The translations under genes were made by a program, and so were the position numbers. The notes beneath the pieces are model-generated. The model did no database searches and had not been told where the DNA came from. It worked only from the letters and a program-made list of their open reading frames with translations. This document shows, in pieces, positions 1 through 11,936 of a DNA stretch of 64,000 nucleotides (position 1 is its first letter; every line of letters starts with the position of its first letter). The stretch comes from Cydia pomonella (lineage: Eukaryota > Arthropoda > Insecta > Lepidoptera > Tortricidae), in the NCBI RefSeq assembly GCF_033807575.1, contig NC_084724.1:14251228-14315227 (forward strand), given 5' to 3'.

Positions 1-59
1 AATGCATAAAGGGACTCCTTTAGTCCTCCTTTTGTAGACTCCATAAGTAGCCTACAAAA

Positions 60-165
60 CAACCGGTCAAGTGCGAGTTCGTTTTACTCGCGCACCGAGG
101 GTTCCGTTCAAACTTAGAATTGTCTCTAACTCTATAACTATAAAGGCGAAAGACTTTTGATCGGT
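60..165 (+). repeat. Head fragment of a family D/B-type repeat
   Basis: The sequence carries a version of the head shared by families B and D: AACCGGTCAAGTGCGAG, then a degenerate GCGAG..CTCGC hairpin and GAGGGTTCCGTTC. It is cut off and followed directly by an A copy. No coding potential is seen. Confidence 0.55.
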
Positions 166-173
166 GCTATGAA

Positions 174-838
174 AAATAACCGGCCAAGAGCATGTCGGGC
201 CACGCTCAGTGTAGGGTTCCGTAGTTACTCTTCCGTCACAATAAGCTAAACTGGAGCTTAAAGTTTAGTAAATTGTTAACCAAGGGATGAAACGGTACCT
301 TTCACCCGAGTTAAACAAATAGGCAAATTTGTATAATCAGTACCTAATTAAAGTAAGTCTTTTACTATGAAGGGAAAACTTTTTGCGATAACTCAAAACA
401 GCTAAACTGATCATGTCCGCTATAGTTTTCATTTAATGTCTTTCTTAAGCTCTACTTCCACGATTTTTTTCATATTTTTTGGACCTATGGTTCAAAAATT
501 AGAGGGGGGGGGGGACACGTTTTTTTTTCTTTCGGAGCGATTATCTCCGAATATATTCACTTTATCAAAAAATGTTTCTTGAAAACCCCTATTAGTTTTG
601 AAAGACCTTTCCAACGATACCCCACACTCTAGGGTTGAAGCGAAAAAAAAATTCACCCCCACTTTACGTGTAGGGGAGGTACCCCAAAAAAAATTAAATT
701 TTTAGATTTTATTGTACGACTTTGTCGGCTTTATTGATTTATATATCCATGCCAAATTTCAGCTTTCTAGCACTAACGACCACGGAGCAAAGCCTCGGAC
801 AGACAGACAGACAGACATTTGGCTACGGAACCCTAAAA
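174..838 (+). repeat. Family A interspersed repeat, copy 1 (tail partly deleted)
   Basis: Starts at CCGGCCAAGAGCATGTCGGG and shows the family's landmarks in order: the GTAGTTACTCTTCCGTCAC block, a G-run near 506, a poly-A/T rich centre, TTGTACGACTTTGTCGGC, then a short (GACA)n and GGCTACGGAACCC. Part of the tail between the GACA run and the final hairpin is missing. The same order recurs in at least six other places in the window. Confidence 0.85.
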
Positions 839-888
839 ACTACTTACGGTAATGAAGTAATAATAATAATAGTAGTTTATGTGACTGT

Positions 889-970
889 TACATAATGAAG
901 GGCATTAAAATACGTGTGTGGGCTTCTTAAAATGACGATAAACACGAGTGTTTTAATGCCTAATTATGTA
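889..970. mobile_element. Short hairpin MITE (family E)
   Basis: An imperfect inverted repeat: TACATAATGAAGGGCATTAA at the left pairs with the reverse of TTTTAATGCCTAATTATGTA at the right. A related copy lies at 14526-14619, which supports a mobile family rather than chance pairing. Confidence 0.6.
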
Positions 971-1928
971 GAGTTACATACTTATACTACTTTAACAGAT
1001 ATACACATTTATAACATTTCTATGATATATTCACTAACCCAAATTACAGCCAACATTGGGGCATCGTTGCTGTCTTGGCGGAATTCGCGGATATGTGGGG
1101 GCGTCTCCGAAATATCTTTATCGCTCATTTTTAACGAAACATTTGCTATAGTTACTTTAAAAACAACAAAACAAATTCATTTTAGAATTAAAATATAAAC
1201 TGTACGTCAAATGGTGGTAAATGAAAACTTTTTCACCCATGTCACGCATCCGTATTTTTTTTAAATTTAGAGACATACTAGAGTCGGGGGCCTATTTCGT
1301 ATCGTTCGATACAAACTAACATGCGAGATATGTCAAAATTGTATGCAAATGACAGCTCATATCGAATAAAAAGGCATCTCGACTGATATTAGAATAGAGG
1401 TCAAATCGAATTGCTTTTGTTTTCAGAAATGTTCGAAATTTGAATGTCATTACCAAATCGATTTCAATTTAGTATAATGAAGCAATTACAACATTTGCAC
1501 AAATATGAAATTTGTTGTAACCAAACAGTTTATCTTAATTTTGGCCATTATTTACGGATTTAGAAGGCATCATATAAAGTTATATGATGATATGATATGT
1601 GTGATATGATGGTATGATATGTGTGTAGATAAAATATTTTATTTCAGGTATAAAAACTCTAATAAATATTCAAGTTTCAGATAATGAAGGTTTAAGTATC
1701 GGTTAGTAATGACAATGATATCCATTTCACCGTATACAGCTGATCTAACGCTGAATCCGCAGTTCTGAATCGCTGACCTATTTATTTCTTGTGACAAGCA
1801 AGTACAGAGCGAAACATTATTCTTAAACAACTAATTGACCTAGTTCACACGCTAACAATGTACGGCAAATATCTGGGGGCGCCAAGCGACGCGCAAGGGA
1901 ACTACCTACTTTTTCACGAAGCACTTCG
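971..1928. other. AT-rich DNA without a recognisable gene
   Basis: Only short ORFs occur and none has recognisable similarity. The one visible structure is an imperfect ATATGATATG-type simple repeat near 1570-1630. I see nothing else I can name. Confidence 0.5.
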
Positions 1929-2005
1929 TCGTTTTTAGGGTTTGCCATGTGTGTTTGTCCATCCGAGGCTTTGCTCCGTGATCGTCAGTGCTACAAAGCT
2001 GCGAT
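1929..2005 (-). repeat. Family A fragment, diverged
   Basis: Reverse-strand match to the end of family A: the GAGGCTTTGCTCCGTG motif next to a remnant of the TGTC run. It is short and mutated. Confidence 0.55.
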
Positions 2006-2038
2006 GCATTGCGCAAGAACGGTAAAATAAAAATAAAA

Positions 2039-2660
2039 AACCGGCCAAGAGCATGTCGGGCCACGCTCAGTGTAGGGTTCCGTAGTTACTCTTCCGTCAC
2101 AATAAGCTAAACTGGAGCTTAAAGTATAGTAAATTGTTAACCAAGGGATGAAACGGTACCTTTCACCCGAGTTAAACAAATAGGCAAATTAGCATAATCA
2201 GTACCTAATTAAAGTAAGTCTTTTTACTATGAAGGGAAAACTTTTTGCGATAACTCAAAAACAGCTAAACTGATCATGTCCGCTATAGTTTTCATTTAAT
2301 GTCTTTCTTAAGCTCTACTTCCACGATTTTTTTCATATTTTTTGGACCTATGGTTCAAAAGTTAGAGGGGGGGGGACACATTTTTTTTTTCTTCCGGAGC
2401 GATTATCTCCGAATATATTCACTTTATCAAAAAAATTTTCTTGAAAACCCCTATTAGTTTTGAAAGACCTTTCCAACGATACCCCACACTCTAGGGTTGA
2501 AGCGAAAAAAAAAATTCAACCCCACTTTACGTGTAGGGGAGGTACCCTAAAAAAAATTATTTTTTTATATTTTATTGTACGACTTTGTCGGCTTTATTGA
2601 TTTATATATCCATGCCAAATTTCAGCTTTCTAGCACTAACAACCACGGAGCAAAGCCTCG

Positions 2661-2715
<55 letters not shown>

Positions 2716-2774
2716 GGACATGGCGAAACTATAAGGGTTCCGTTTTATGCCATTTGGCTACGGAACCCTAAAAA
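2039..2774 (+). repeat. Family A repeat, copy 2, near complete, with (GACA)13
   Basis: The best uninterrupted A copy. It begins CCGGCCAAGAGCATGTCGGG, has the G-run near 2367, a GACA run at 2661-2715, and ends in a hairpin whose arms are GGGTTCCG and CGGAACCC. A family B copy follows with no spacer. The apparent 76-codon ORF over the GACA run is only a translation of the simple repeat. Confidence 0.9.
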
Positions 2775-4511
2775 GCGGCCAAGTGCGAGTCGGACTCGCC
2801 CATGAAGGGTTCCTTTATGACGTATTAAAACACAGGCGTATCACGGCTATGTTTGCTCTGTACTTAGATATGGTATTCTTGTTTGGGGGAATTCAAGTTA
2901 TGCAAATCAAGCACTGTTAGCACAAAAACAGTGCATTAGAGCTATTTGTAATGTAGACATAATGACCTCATGCAGACCTCTATTTAGAAATATGAAACTT
3001 CTGACTGTGCCAAGCATGTATCTATATGAAATTTGTTTGTTTGTTAGAATGCATCCTGAACTTTTTACTACGTTTAAGGACATTTGTCAGTTTAATACAA
3101 GATACCCTAATCGTCTCGTCATACCCGCAAAAAAGACAGTATTGTATGGAAAGAGCGCTTACTGTATGGCAATAAAAATTTATAACTGTCTCCAAGATGA
3201 ACTGAAATCATTACCATTTAGTCTATTTAAGCGTAAACTTAAAAGTTGGTTAATACAACAGTGTTTTTATTCAATTGATGAATTTTTTGACTATTTCCGA
3301 TATGATTAGACACTGATAATTGCAATTAGATTAAGTATGACATTTGTTTTTTTTTTTTTGTATAATATTAGATTTATTAGCATAGTTAATAGATGTATGC
3401 GTGTTTGTGTTTTTGCATGCCAGTTGCTGGTAAAATATGCATGTGCTTCTTTACTAAGTCCATCTTGTATACCATATTTTATGCAAAATAAAGATATTTT
3501 GATTTTTGATTTTGATTTTGATTTTGAAAAAAAACTACTTAAACTACTAGATCTCGTTCAACATTTTACCACTTTGGACACACATTTTACCACTTTGGTA
3601 GTGTCTCTCGCGCAAACTATTCACTGTAGAAAAAAATTATATTAGGAACCTAAATATCATTTTGAAGACCTATCCATAGATACCCCACACGTATGGGTTT
3701 GACGAAAAAAAATTTTTTTTTAATTTTATGACGTATTAAAAAAAACTACTCACTAGATCTCGTTCAAACCAATTTTCGTTAGAAGTTTGCATCGTAATGT
3801 ATATCATATATTTTTTTTAGATTTTTCATTCTGTTATTTTAGAAGTTACAGGGGGGGGGACACACTTTTTTGTACTTTGGGAGGTTCTCTCGCGCAAACT
3901 ATTCAGTTTAGAAAAAAATGATATTAGAAACCTTAATATCATTTTTGAAGACCTATCCATAGATACCCCACATGTATGGGTATGTTGAAAAAAAAAAATT
4001 TTTTTTTAATTTCATGACGTATGAAAAAAAAACTACTTACTAGATCTCGTTCAAACCAATTTTCGGTGGAAGTTTACATGGCAATGTATATCATATATTT
4101 TTTTTAGATTTTTCATTCTGTTATTTTAGAAGTTACGGGGGGGGGACACACATTTTACCACTTTGGAAGTGTCTCTCGCGCAAACTATTCATTTTAGAAA
4201 AAAATGATATTAGAAACCTCAATATCATTTTTGAAGACCTATCCATAGATACCCCACACGTATGGGTTTGATGAAAAAAGATTTTTTGAGTTTCAGTTCT
4301 AAGTATGGGGAACCCCCAAAATTTATTGTTTTTTTTTCTATTTTTGTGTGAAAATCTTAATGCGGTTCATAGAATACATTCACTTACTAAGTTTGAACAG
4401 TACAGCTCTTATAGTTTCGGAAAAAAGTGGCTGTGACAGAATCGGACAGACAGACGGACATGACGAATCTATAAGGGTTCCGTTTTTTGCCATTTGGCTA
4501 CGGAACCCTAA
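2774..4511 (+). repeat. Family B repeat, copy 1, with about three internal units
   Basis: Head AGCGGCCAAGTGCGAGTCGG and tail GGCTACGGAACCCTAA delimit the copy. Inside, a unit of about 290 bp (ATGACGTATTAAAA, TAGATCTCGTTC, a G-run, TCTCTCGCGCAAAC, CCCCACACGTATGGG) recurs near 2819, 3727 and 4014. The first unit is split by a LINE fragment at 2829-3527. Confidence 0.85.
2829..3527 (+). pseudogene. 5'-truncated LINE: RT C-terminus and 3' tail inside family B
   Basis: From about 2840 to 3309 one frame reads through a LINE reverse-transcriptase C-terminal segment, with YGILVWGNSS and QKQCIRAIC, the usual region after the RT core, ending at a stop near 3309. It resembles the same region of the 945-codon ORF at 23660-26497 (WGSASEIN, LQKRAIRAIY). 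The 3' end is a TTTTGA hexamer run at about 3500-3527. The insertion splits the GACGTATTAAAA...AAACTACTT block of family B, with short A-rich duplicated ends. It is a dead 5'-truncated insertion with no endonuclease or RT catalytic core. Confidence 0.8.
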
Positions 4512-4590
4512 CTAGTAAAAAAAAATTCTAATTTATATAAAAATATGTGTACCTACAACTAACCCTGTTTTGAACCAAGGGTGATATACG

Positions 4591-6196
4591 AAAAAGCGGC
4601 CCATGCGCCCATGAAGGGTTCCGTATCATTTATGACGTATTAAAAAAAACTACTTACTAGATCTCGTTCAAACCAATTTTCGGTGGACGTTTGCATGGTA
4701 ATGTATATCATATGTTATTTTAGAAGTTACAGGGGGGGGGACACATTTCACCACTTTGGAAGTGTCTCTCGCGCAAACTATTCAGTTTAGAAAAAATGAT
4801 ATTAGAAACCTCAATATCATTTTTGAAAACCTATCCATAGATACACCACACGTATGAGTTTGATGAAATTTTTTTTTTTAATTTTATGGCATATTAAAAA
4901 AAATTACTTACTAGATCTCGTTCAAACCAGTTTTCGGTGGAAGTTTGCGTGGTAATATACATCATATATTTTTAACCGACTTCAAGATTTCAAAAGAGGA
5001 GGTTATCAATTCGGTTGTATGTTTTTTGAAAATTATTTTTATTGTTTGAATTTATATGTATATATACAGATTGGTCCCGTTTTTGTCAAAACTCAGTTGT
5101 GATGATGGGATCCATGAGGAATCGAGGGAACTCTTCAAATGTGAAAGGCCTACATATAGTGATTTTTGTGTTTTCTGTAACAAATCAAGCATTTACATTT
5201 AAAAAGGTGACATTTGATGAAGTGGAACTGCTGATGATGACCAGAATGGTACTCTTCAACGACGCATAGTACACGTTTGGCGATTTATCCTCTTCGCTGT
5301 ATTTGTTAAGCAAATTAGATTTTCAAGACAAATTTTTGTCAAGTTCGAATTCTGACGATGGGGTCCATGAGGACTCGAGGGAACTCCTCAAATGTTAAAG
5401 GCATATATATAGTGATCTTAGTATTTTCATTAACAAATCAAGTATTTACATTTGATGAAGTGGAACTGCTGATGATGAACAGAACGGAACTCTTCAATGT
5501 ATAGTTCACGTTTGGCAACTTGTTCTCTTTGCCAAGCAGTTAGGTTTTCAAGGCACATTTTTATATTTCTATCCTATTTAGTTTTTTTAATAATTATCTG
5601 GTGCTTTATTTCATGCATGGTGTGAAATAATTTATCTTAAATACAGTCGAATACCCTATTGCGGGTATCTTACCAGTCAACCATAGGGCAAATCTGAAAT
5701 GTGTCAAGGTGGGTGCAGTGGCAAAAAAATACATATTACCTCCTTTTCTACATAATTAGGCATAGGACGCTGTCTTTTTAATTTCATTTTATGAAATCTA
5801 AAATTAACAATAATCGTTCTTTCACCGGTCTCCCTCATTGAAGTCGGTTTTTTTTCTTATAAAATATTTTAGGTTTATCATTCTCTTATTTTATAGAGTT
5901 ACAGGGGGTTACTCAATATCATTTTTGAAGACCTATCCATAGATACCCCACACGTATGGGTTTGATGAAAAAAGATTTTTTGAGTTTCAGTTCTAAGTAT
6001 GAGGAAACCCCAAATTTTTTTTTTTTTTTTGTGTAAAATTTTTAATGCGGTTCATAGAATACATCTACTTACCAAGTTTGAACAGTATAGCTCTTATAGT
6101 TTCGGAAAAAAGTGGCTGTGACATAATCGGACAGACAGACGGACATGACGAATCTATAAGGGTTCCGTTTTTTGCCATTTGGCAACGGAACCCTAA
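4591..6196 (+). repeat. Family B repeat, copy 2, split by a C element
   Basis: Starts AAAAAGCGGC, carries the TAGATCTCGTTC, G-run and TCTCTCGCGCAAAC landmarks, is interrupted at about 4974-5864, and resumes with the CCCCACACGTATGGG block. It ends in the GGGTTCCG..CGGAACCC hairpin. Confidence 0.8.
4974..5849 (+). mobile_element. Family C element nested in a B repeat
   Basis: Bounded by AACCGACTTCAA at the left and TTGAAGTCGGTT at the right, a 12-bp inverted pair. Inside, a block containing CCATGAGGA.TCGAGGGAACTC is present twice (around 5110 and 5365), an internal direct duplication. No transposase ORF is present, so it is non-autonomous. Related copies are at 19027-20450 and 51278-53979. This copy shows the uninterrupted form of the site hit by other repeats in those two. 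Confidence 0.75.
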
Positions 6197-6875
6197 TAAG
6201 GATAATATTTTATTTTATCCTTTTTGAAGTCGGTTTACTTTTTTTGTAAAAAGTTTTTATTAATTTTACTTTATGTAATTTGTAATTAGTACCTAAGCCA
6301 TATATTGAAATACCTCTACAGAGAGGTAACATTTACGACACAAACTTAAAGCTATTCCATCTGCAATAATTATACCTATGTACATGTACACAATATATAA
6401 ATATGAAATTGGAAATAATTGACCGTACTGTGCATCTACTCCAATTTCTCCGTGTTAAAAATAACGATACATTGGAAGCAGATTTGTTCACCTTCATAAC
6501 TGAGAGCTGAGCTAAGTGCTATATTTAGCGCAGCCGCATTTTAATCTGTTTGTAAACACCTGAAATAAACCGAACAACAGGCCACTTCAGAAATAGTCTA
6601 AATTAGATGACCTAAACCAGCTGACGCAGATGCAGCACTAACTCCGGTTTTAGCATAATAGTAGGTATCTACTTCTAAAGCAGAGGCACTTTCTAGGTAG
6701 ATTTTCGTACATTGACCCGCCTATTGCTATCTCTATTACATGCGCACGCTCGTGGGCACAGAATAAATAATAGGACTACCGTACAGACATGACACTTCCT
6801 ACAAAAGCGAAGTTTGAGTGTTCAAATGTTTTTGGTGGGATTTTATTTATTTTTGTAAGATGCCCTTAGGTTCTT
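6197..6875. other. AT-rich DNA; isolated C-type terminus
   Basis: A TTGAAGTCGGTT motif near 6223 looks like a stray family C end. The rest shows no gene or repeat that I recognise. Confidence 0.4.
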
Positions 6876-7170
6876 CTTTTTAGGATTCCGTACCCAAAGG
6901 GTCAAACGGGACCCTATTACTGAGACTTCGCCGTCCGTCCGTCCGTCTGTTACCAGGCTGTATCTCATGAACCGTGATAGCGAGACAGTTGAAATTCTCA
7001 CAGATGATGTATTTCTGTTGCCGCTATTACAACAAATACTAAAAATAGAATAAAATAAATATTTAAGGGGGGCTCCCATACAACAAACATATATTTTTTG
7101 CCGTTTTTATAAATAATGGAACGGAACCCTTCGCGCGCGAGTCCGACTCGCACTTGCCCGGCTTTTTAAC
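6876..7170 (-). repeat. Family D repeat (short relative of A/B)
   Basis: On the minus strand it begins GCAAGTGCGAGTCGGACTCG, passes a GGGAGCCCCCCTTAAATA block and a CCGTCCGTCCGTCCGT (plus-strand) run, and ends in TACGGAATCCTAAAAA. The head and tail follow the same design as family B but the centre is different. Confidence 0.7.
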
Positions 7171-7318
7171 CTTTGGTATGCTTAGGAGCAAAAATATTGA
7201 ACAAAATTCAACTTAAACATGAAGATGCCATGGTTGCTAAATAAATGGCAACTTTTTGACAGGCGCATACAAAAGGTTAAAGCCTCTCTTTCACTCTTTC
7301 TTTTCATTGGCTGCATTT

Positions 7319-7498
7319 TAGGGTTCCGTAGTCAACTATAAGTTTCGCCATGTCCCTCTGTCTGTCTGTCTGTCCGAGGCTTTGCTCCGTGGTTGTTAGT
7401 GCTAGAAAGCTGCAATTTGGCATGGATATATAAATCGATAATGCCGACAAAATCGTACTTATAATAAATCTAAAAATTCCTTTTTTTTTAGGGTACCC
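7319..7498 (-). repeat. Family A tail fragment
   Basis: Minus-strand match to the last 180 bp of family A: AGGGTTCCGTAGTCAAC, (TGTC)n, GAGGCTTTGCTCCGTGG, CATGGATATATAAATC and TTTTTTAGGGTACC. Confidence 0.75.
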
Positions 7499-8042
7499 TT
7501 ATATTATATTAAGACTGCATCGACCATCTAGTGTCGCGTTCATTAGGGGAATTGTGTATTCATAATTACTGTAACCATAAATCAGTATATTAAAGTTGTC
7601 GTCCTAGTTGTTCCCCAACTTTTTTTCTTTGTCACATAAGTAGTTTATTTTCACACTACGTGACCATAACGAAGTACCATTTCGTAAGTTTCGGCTCAGC
7701 CGAAAGGTTTGCCGATATTTGGCCGTAACCGAGACTACGGCCGAAACATTACTTTTTGGCCGAAAATGGCCGAAACCGAACCTTCGGTCGGGCACTAGTT
7801 CGCTTCCGGGATAACTCAGTACTGTGTGAATCATTTAACAACGTTTATGAGAATTGCTCTTATGATCATTTGAATATAATTTGTATTAATCAAGATTCTG
7901 AGTATACTTATGATAACACCTTTTCTTCGGTGTTATGTTTTAATACAAGATTAGTAAATAAATAGTGATAATATAGTGCTATACTGTAATAAGCAATAAT
8001 TTTTGCCTGTGATTGGTCATAAGGACCCTTTTCTCAAATGTA
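7499..8042. other. No gene seen; GGCCGAAA-rich patch
   Basis: At about 7690-7795 the motif GGCCGAAA and its complement recur several times (GCTCAGCCGAAAGG, CTACGGCCGAAAC, TGGCCGAAAATGGCCGAAAC). I recall GGCCGAAA-rich repeats from moth genomes but cannot assign a family. The rest is anonymous. Confidence 0.4.
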
Positions 8043-8392
8043 TGGGAGTGAACTTTTTTTTTTATACTACGTCGGTGGCAAACAAGCATACGGCCTGCCT
8101 GATGGTAAGCAGTATCCGTAGCCTATGTACGCCTGCAACTCCAGAGGAGTTACATGCGCGTTGCCGACCCTAACCCCCTCCCACCCTCGTTGAGCTCTGG
8201 CAACCTTACTCACCGGCAGGAACACAACACTATGAGTAGGGTCTAGTGTTATTTGGCTGCCATTTTCTGTAAGGTGGAGGTACTTCCCCAGTTGGGGAAG
8301 TACCTCCACCCTACCACACAGAGCGAGATGACATTCACAATGCCCATACCTCTCTTGTGGACGTAGTTTAAGGACGTACCCGGGTCCTTGTG
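8043..8392. repeat. Interspersed repeat (family F) with a perfect 38-bp palindrome
   Basis: The TACTACGTCGGTGGCAAACA start, GTTGCCGACCCTAACCC centre and ACGTACCCGGGTCC end match a repeat I know from Lepidoptera. Inside, 8273-8310 is a perfect hairpin: GGTGGAGGTACTTCCCCA, 2-nt loop, then its exact complement. A short piece of the same family start is at 15607-15640. Confidence 0.6.
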
Positions 8393-9463
8393 ATTATTAT
8401 GTAACTCAAATCGTTTACTTATAACTAGAAAAATAAAACTTATAGAATAACATTAACGCTTTTGCGATACTTCTATAGACTGTGTAGATTTAGATTTTAG
8501 ATTTAGATTTTTAGTTTTATATTGTAGTTTTAGTTTAGTTAATTGTATTACTTATATAATTTTTTTTATTAACTTGTCAATAAAATTAGAGACCAAAGTA
8601 AAGATAAAACGACAGTAGACTGTGTTAACGCCTCGTCTTTGTTCGGGCATCTTCGGGAGCCGTCGCCGACGCAATGCATGGTGCGGGGCGCGGAGAAGTG
8701 GGGCCGGCAGCGGCATTCTTTCAGCAATCTTGCGACGGACGGTTGTGCCCGTCCGCTTACAATTAGTGATAACTTTTAACATCTATGTATCACCAAAGTT
8801 AATTATTATACGTGCATGTATTGGACTACGAGTGTCATTTAGCTCACCTCATCCACGACCCCAAGATCTTCTCGTCCACCCCTACATGCGTGGACATGTG
8901 GCGACCGTGACTTCTTCAAGTTAAACGGTCATGAGGCGACCGTTGAAGTTCGTGCAACTGTTATGGCGACTGTCGAGAAATAACGGACTACGCAAGAACA
9001 AAGAAACTGGAACTGCTGCCGTGGCGTTTTGGGTTATGCAACACTACAAGTTGAAATAGATACGAAAGTCAATGCCGATGTGAAGTAAGCCCGCTCCTTT
9101 TGTTCCCTAATTTTTTTAAACTTGTTTTGCTATAATTTGTGCTAGCCTACTTGCAAACGTCAGGTTATGTATCTAGCTTTATGCGTACTAGCCAATTTGC
9201 ACTATTTTGAGCACTAAGTTATATTTTGCTTGGTTTCCGTATAGATCAATGCATTTAAAATTGCAAAGAGAAGTTGTTTATATTCGGTGATTAGCTCAAT
9301 AATGCTTGCCGGCTTTTTGATGCACCGTTATTTCAATATTAGCGCTTCGTCATAAATGATTTCTGTATAAATCAATAAGTTGCCCGTCTTTTAAGTTTTA
9401 TGCAATAACAATACGCTAGTAATTATTATTTTATAGTAAAACGAAGTAAGTTATAGTATTTTA
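8393..9463. other. No gene; weak candidate LTR remnant near 8460-8935
   Basis: An AATAAAA-like signal near 8580 and the motif TGGCGACCGTGAC near 8897 resemble the end of an LTR and a following primer-binding site of BEL-type elements. No second LTR or adjacent gag is visible, so this is only a suggestion. The remainder is AT-rich and anonymous. Confidence 0.22.
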
Positions 9464-9598
9464 TGCATCAGTTGTATAAGAAGGGTCAAAAAAGGCGAGT
9501 GGCGTGAGTTACAATGTGAGCCGGAGCCGAAGGCGTAGGCGAACATTGTAAAGGAATACGCCACGAGAATTTTTTGACCTACTTATACAACGTTGCAT
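9464..9598. mobile_element. Hairpin MITE
   Basis: Inverted ends: TTGTATAAG..GGTCAAAAAA..GTGGCGT at the left against ACGCCAC..TTTTTTGACC..CTTATACAA at the right, with TGCA at both outer ends. The arms are about 50 bp with a few mismatches, and there is no ORF. Confidence 0.6.
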
Positions 9599-11100
9599 AC
9601 AATATTTTTCCTACGAGTCAACAAAAATAAATCTTAATTTAGGTAAACAAATTACAGCAAAAGTATATAGCCAAGATGCGCGAGCATACCTTGTTACGCG
9701 CCCGGCCCGCCCCGGGCCGCGGCCGGCCGGTCGGCGACACCTCCTCGTAACTCATGAGGCCCTGGTACTTGCTACTTGCTAAATTAATTTTTTGGACAGT
9801 TTTTTCTCAATTTTGGCCACCGTAGCCTACGGAGACTAACAAGCAACGCTAAGCGGTCTTCGTAGTCTATGGGTGTTGCTATATTACGGGTGTCACATGC
9901 GTGTTTCTGACTTATGAAGTAATTATTTTTACTATGCAACCAAATGAACATTTTGTAAGTTGGCATCAATGCACTTAGTTTAAAACTGTATTCGTTTTGG
10001 TTTTGTTAGGTTGGTAGCCATTAATCGCAGTAACATTATAGCTTATAAAAGCACAAGAGCTTTTATGAGGAATAGACAATATAGACTTTTCTTGAAACCT
10101 TTTATGTATGTTCTTATATTCGTGTTAATGAATGCATAAATGACAGATAACAGTAGAGGAGTAGGAAAATGTAATAAACACACACATACACACAGACATT
10201 CACAAAAACAACCGCGCCGATCGCATATATTATATATTTTGACTAGGATATGTAATGACCGACCTGTCAAAAAAGGGACCCGTCTGAAAATCAGCGCTGG
10301 GTATATATCTGGCAATAAAGCTGAGACAGGTACCCATTGCCTATACCAAAAAACCACATAGGTAAAAAGGTAAGAGCTGTAGTAAATTTTTTGTGATTTT
10401 TTTGGATAATTTATTTTGTGCAATTAAGTGTATTTTGTTTTATCTCACGTTGTATGTTATTTTTATTTTGTATCTTTGGTAGTTGGGGCAATAAACATTT
10501 TTTATCTTATCTTTATAAAAGCGTACATTGTACCTGCCGTTTAAAATACCTACCGTCAGTTTTGTTCTGTGCCACGCTTGCTACTTCTATGCGATAATTT
10601 CGTTTAGCCTTCTTTTTTTGCACAAACATTAATTCATTTAATTTGCTTTGTCTCATTAAAGGTGCATTTTAGTTGTTTATAAGTATTTACTTGCATTTAA
10701 TAGGTAATTACGATACAGGGTTCAAAGTCCATTGAGGTGCATTCCTACGTTTCAAAGTCCGTTGTGGTAAATTCCAGTGTAATCATCGCTGCGCGCTGTG
10801 ACCGGGACCCTGTTGCTACGCGGTTTCCGGGCTATTCGCGAGTACGAGCGCTGTGGGAACGGGTTCGCCTGACGCGGCCGGTGCTGCTGGCGGGCTCGGC
10901 GGCAGCGGTGCTGGACTTGACGGCTGGATCGTGTTACCGGTTTGATTGCACCATTTTATTTACTTAGCTCATTGTTTATTGTTTAAAATTGCTGAGGAAT
11001 GAAATAAAAAATTAACCAGAAGGCGCGGTGGACTTAAAAGTCAGTTGACCGTTTTAAAGACTTTGTAAAAACTGTACAAGGGTCTGAGCACACGTCATAT
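9599..11100. other. No recognisable gene
   Basis: Contains a very GC-rich patch at about 9700-9745 (CCGGCCCGCCCCGGGCC..), a short CA-rich run near 10178-10210, and a moderately GC-rich stretch at 10790-10930. ORFs are short and have no similarity I recognise. Confidence 0.4.
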
Positions 11101-11936
11101 TAAAAAGCGGCCAAGTGCGAGTCGGACTAGCCCATGAAGGGTTCCGTACCATTTATGACGTATTAAAAAAACTACTTACTAGATCTGGTTCAAACCAATT
11201 TTCGTTGGAAGTTTGCATGGTAATGTATATCATATAATTTTTTTAGATTTTTTCATTCCGTTATTTTAGAAGTTACAGGGGGGGGGACACTTTTTTCACT
11301 TTGGAAGTGTCTCTCGCGCAAACTATTCAGTTTAGAAAAAAATGATATTAGAAACCTAAATATCATTTTTGAAGACCTATCCTTAGATAACCCACACGTA
11401 TGGGTTTGATGAAAAAAATTTTTTTTTTAAATTTTTATGACGTATTAAAAAAAAACTACTTACTAGATCTCGTTCGAACCAATTTTCGGTGGAAGTTTGC
11501 ATGGCAATGTATATCATATATTTTTTTTAGATTTTTCATTCTGTTATTTTAGAAGTTACGGGGGGGGGACACACTTTTTACCACTTTGGAAGTGTCTCTC
11601 GCGCAAACTATTCAGTTTAGAAAAAAATGATATTAGAATCCTCAATATCATTTTTAAAGACCTATCCATAGATACCCCACACGTATGGGTTTGATGAAAA
11701 AAGAATTTTTGAGTTTCAGTTCTAAGTATGGGGAACCCCCAAAATTTATTGTTTTTTTTTCTATTTTTGTGTAAACATCATAATGCGGTTCATAGAATAC
11801 ATCTACTTACCAAGTTTGAACAGTATAGCTTTTATAGTTTCGGAAAAAAGTGGCTGTGACAGAATCGGACAGACAGACGGACATGACGAATCTATAAGGG
11901 TTCCGTTTTTTGCCATTTGGCTACGGAACCCTAATA
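11101..11936 (+). repeat. Family B repeat, copy 3, two internal units
   Basis: Head AGCGGCCAAGTGCGAGTCGG and tail hairpin ending CGGAACCCTAA are both present, with two copies of the 290-bp unit. Its tail abuts a BEL/Pao remnant with no spacer, which creates a chimeric ORF across 11910-12437. Confidence 0.85.

Noticed and set aside
2575..2805. ORF rich in Thr-Asp-Arg-Gln repeats (also 27830-28012, 40317-40514)
   Set aside because: Product of the (GACA)n microsatellite in family A.
8460..8935. A complete BEL-type LTR
   Set aside because: Only an AATAAAA signal and a possible primer-binding motif are seen; no paired LTR or adjacent gag, so it is listed only as a weak suggestion.
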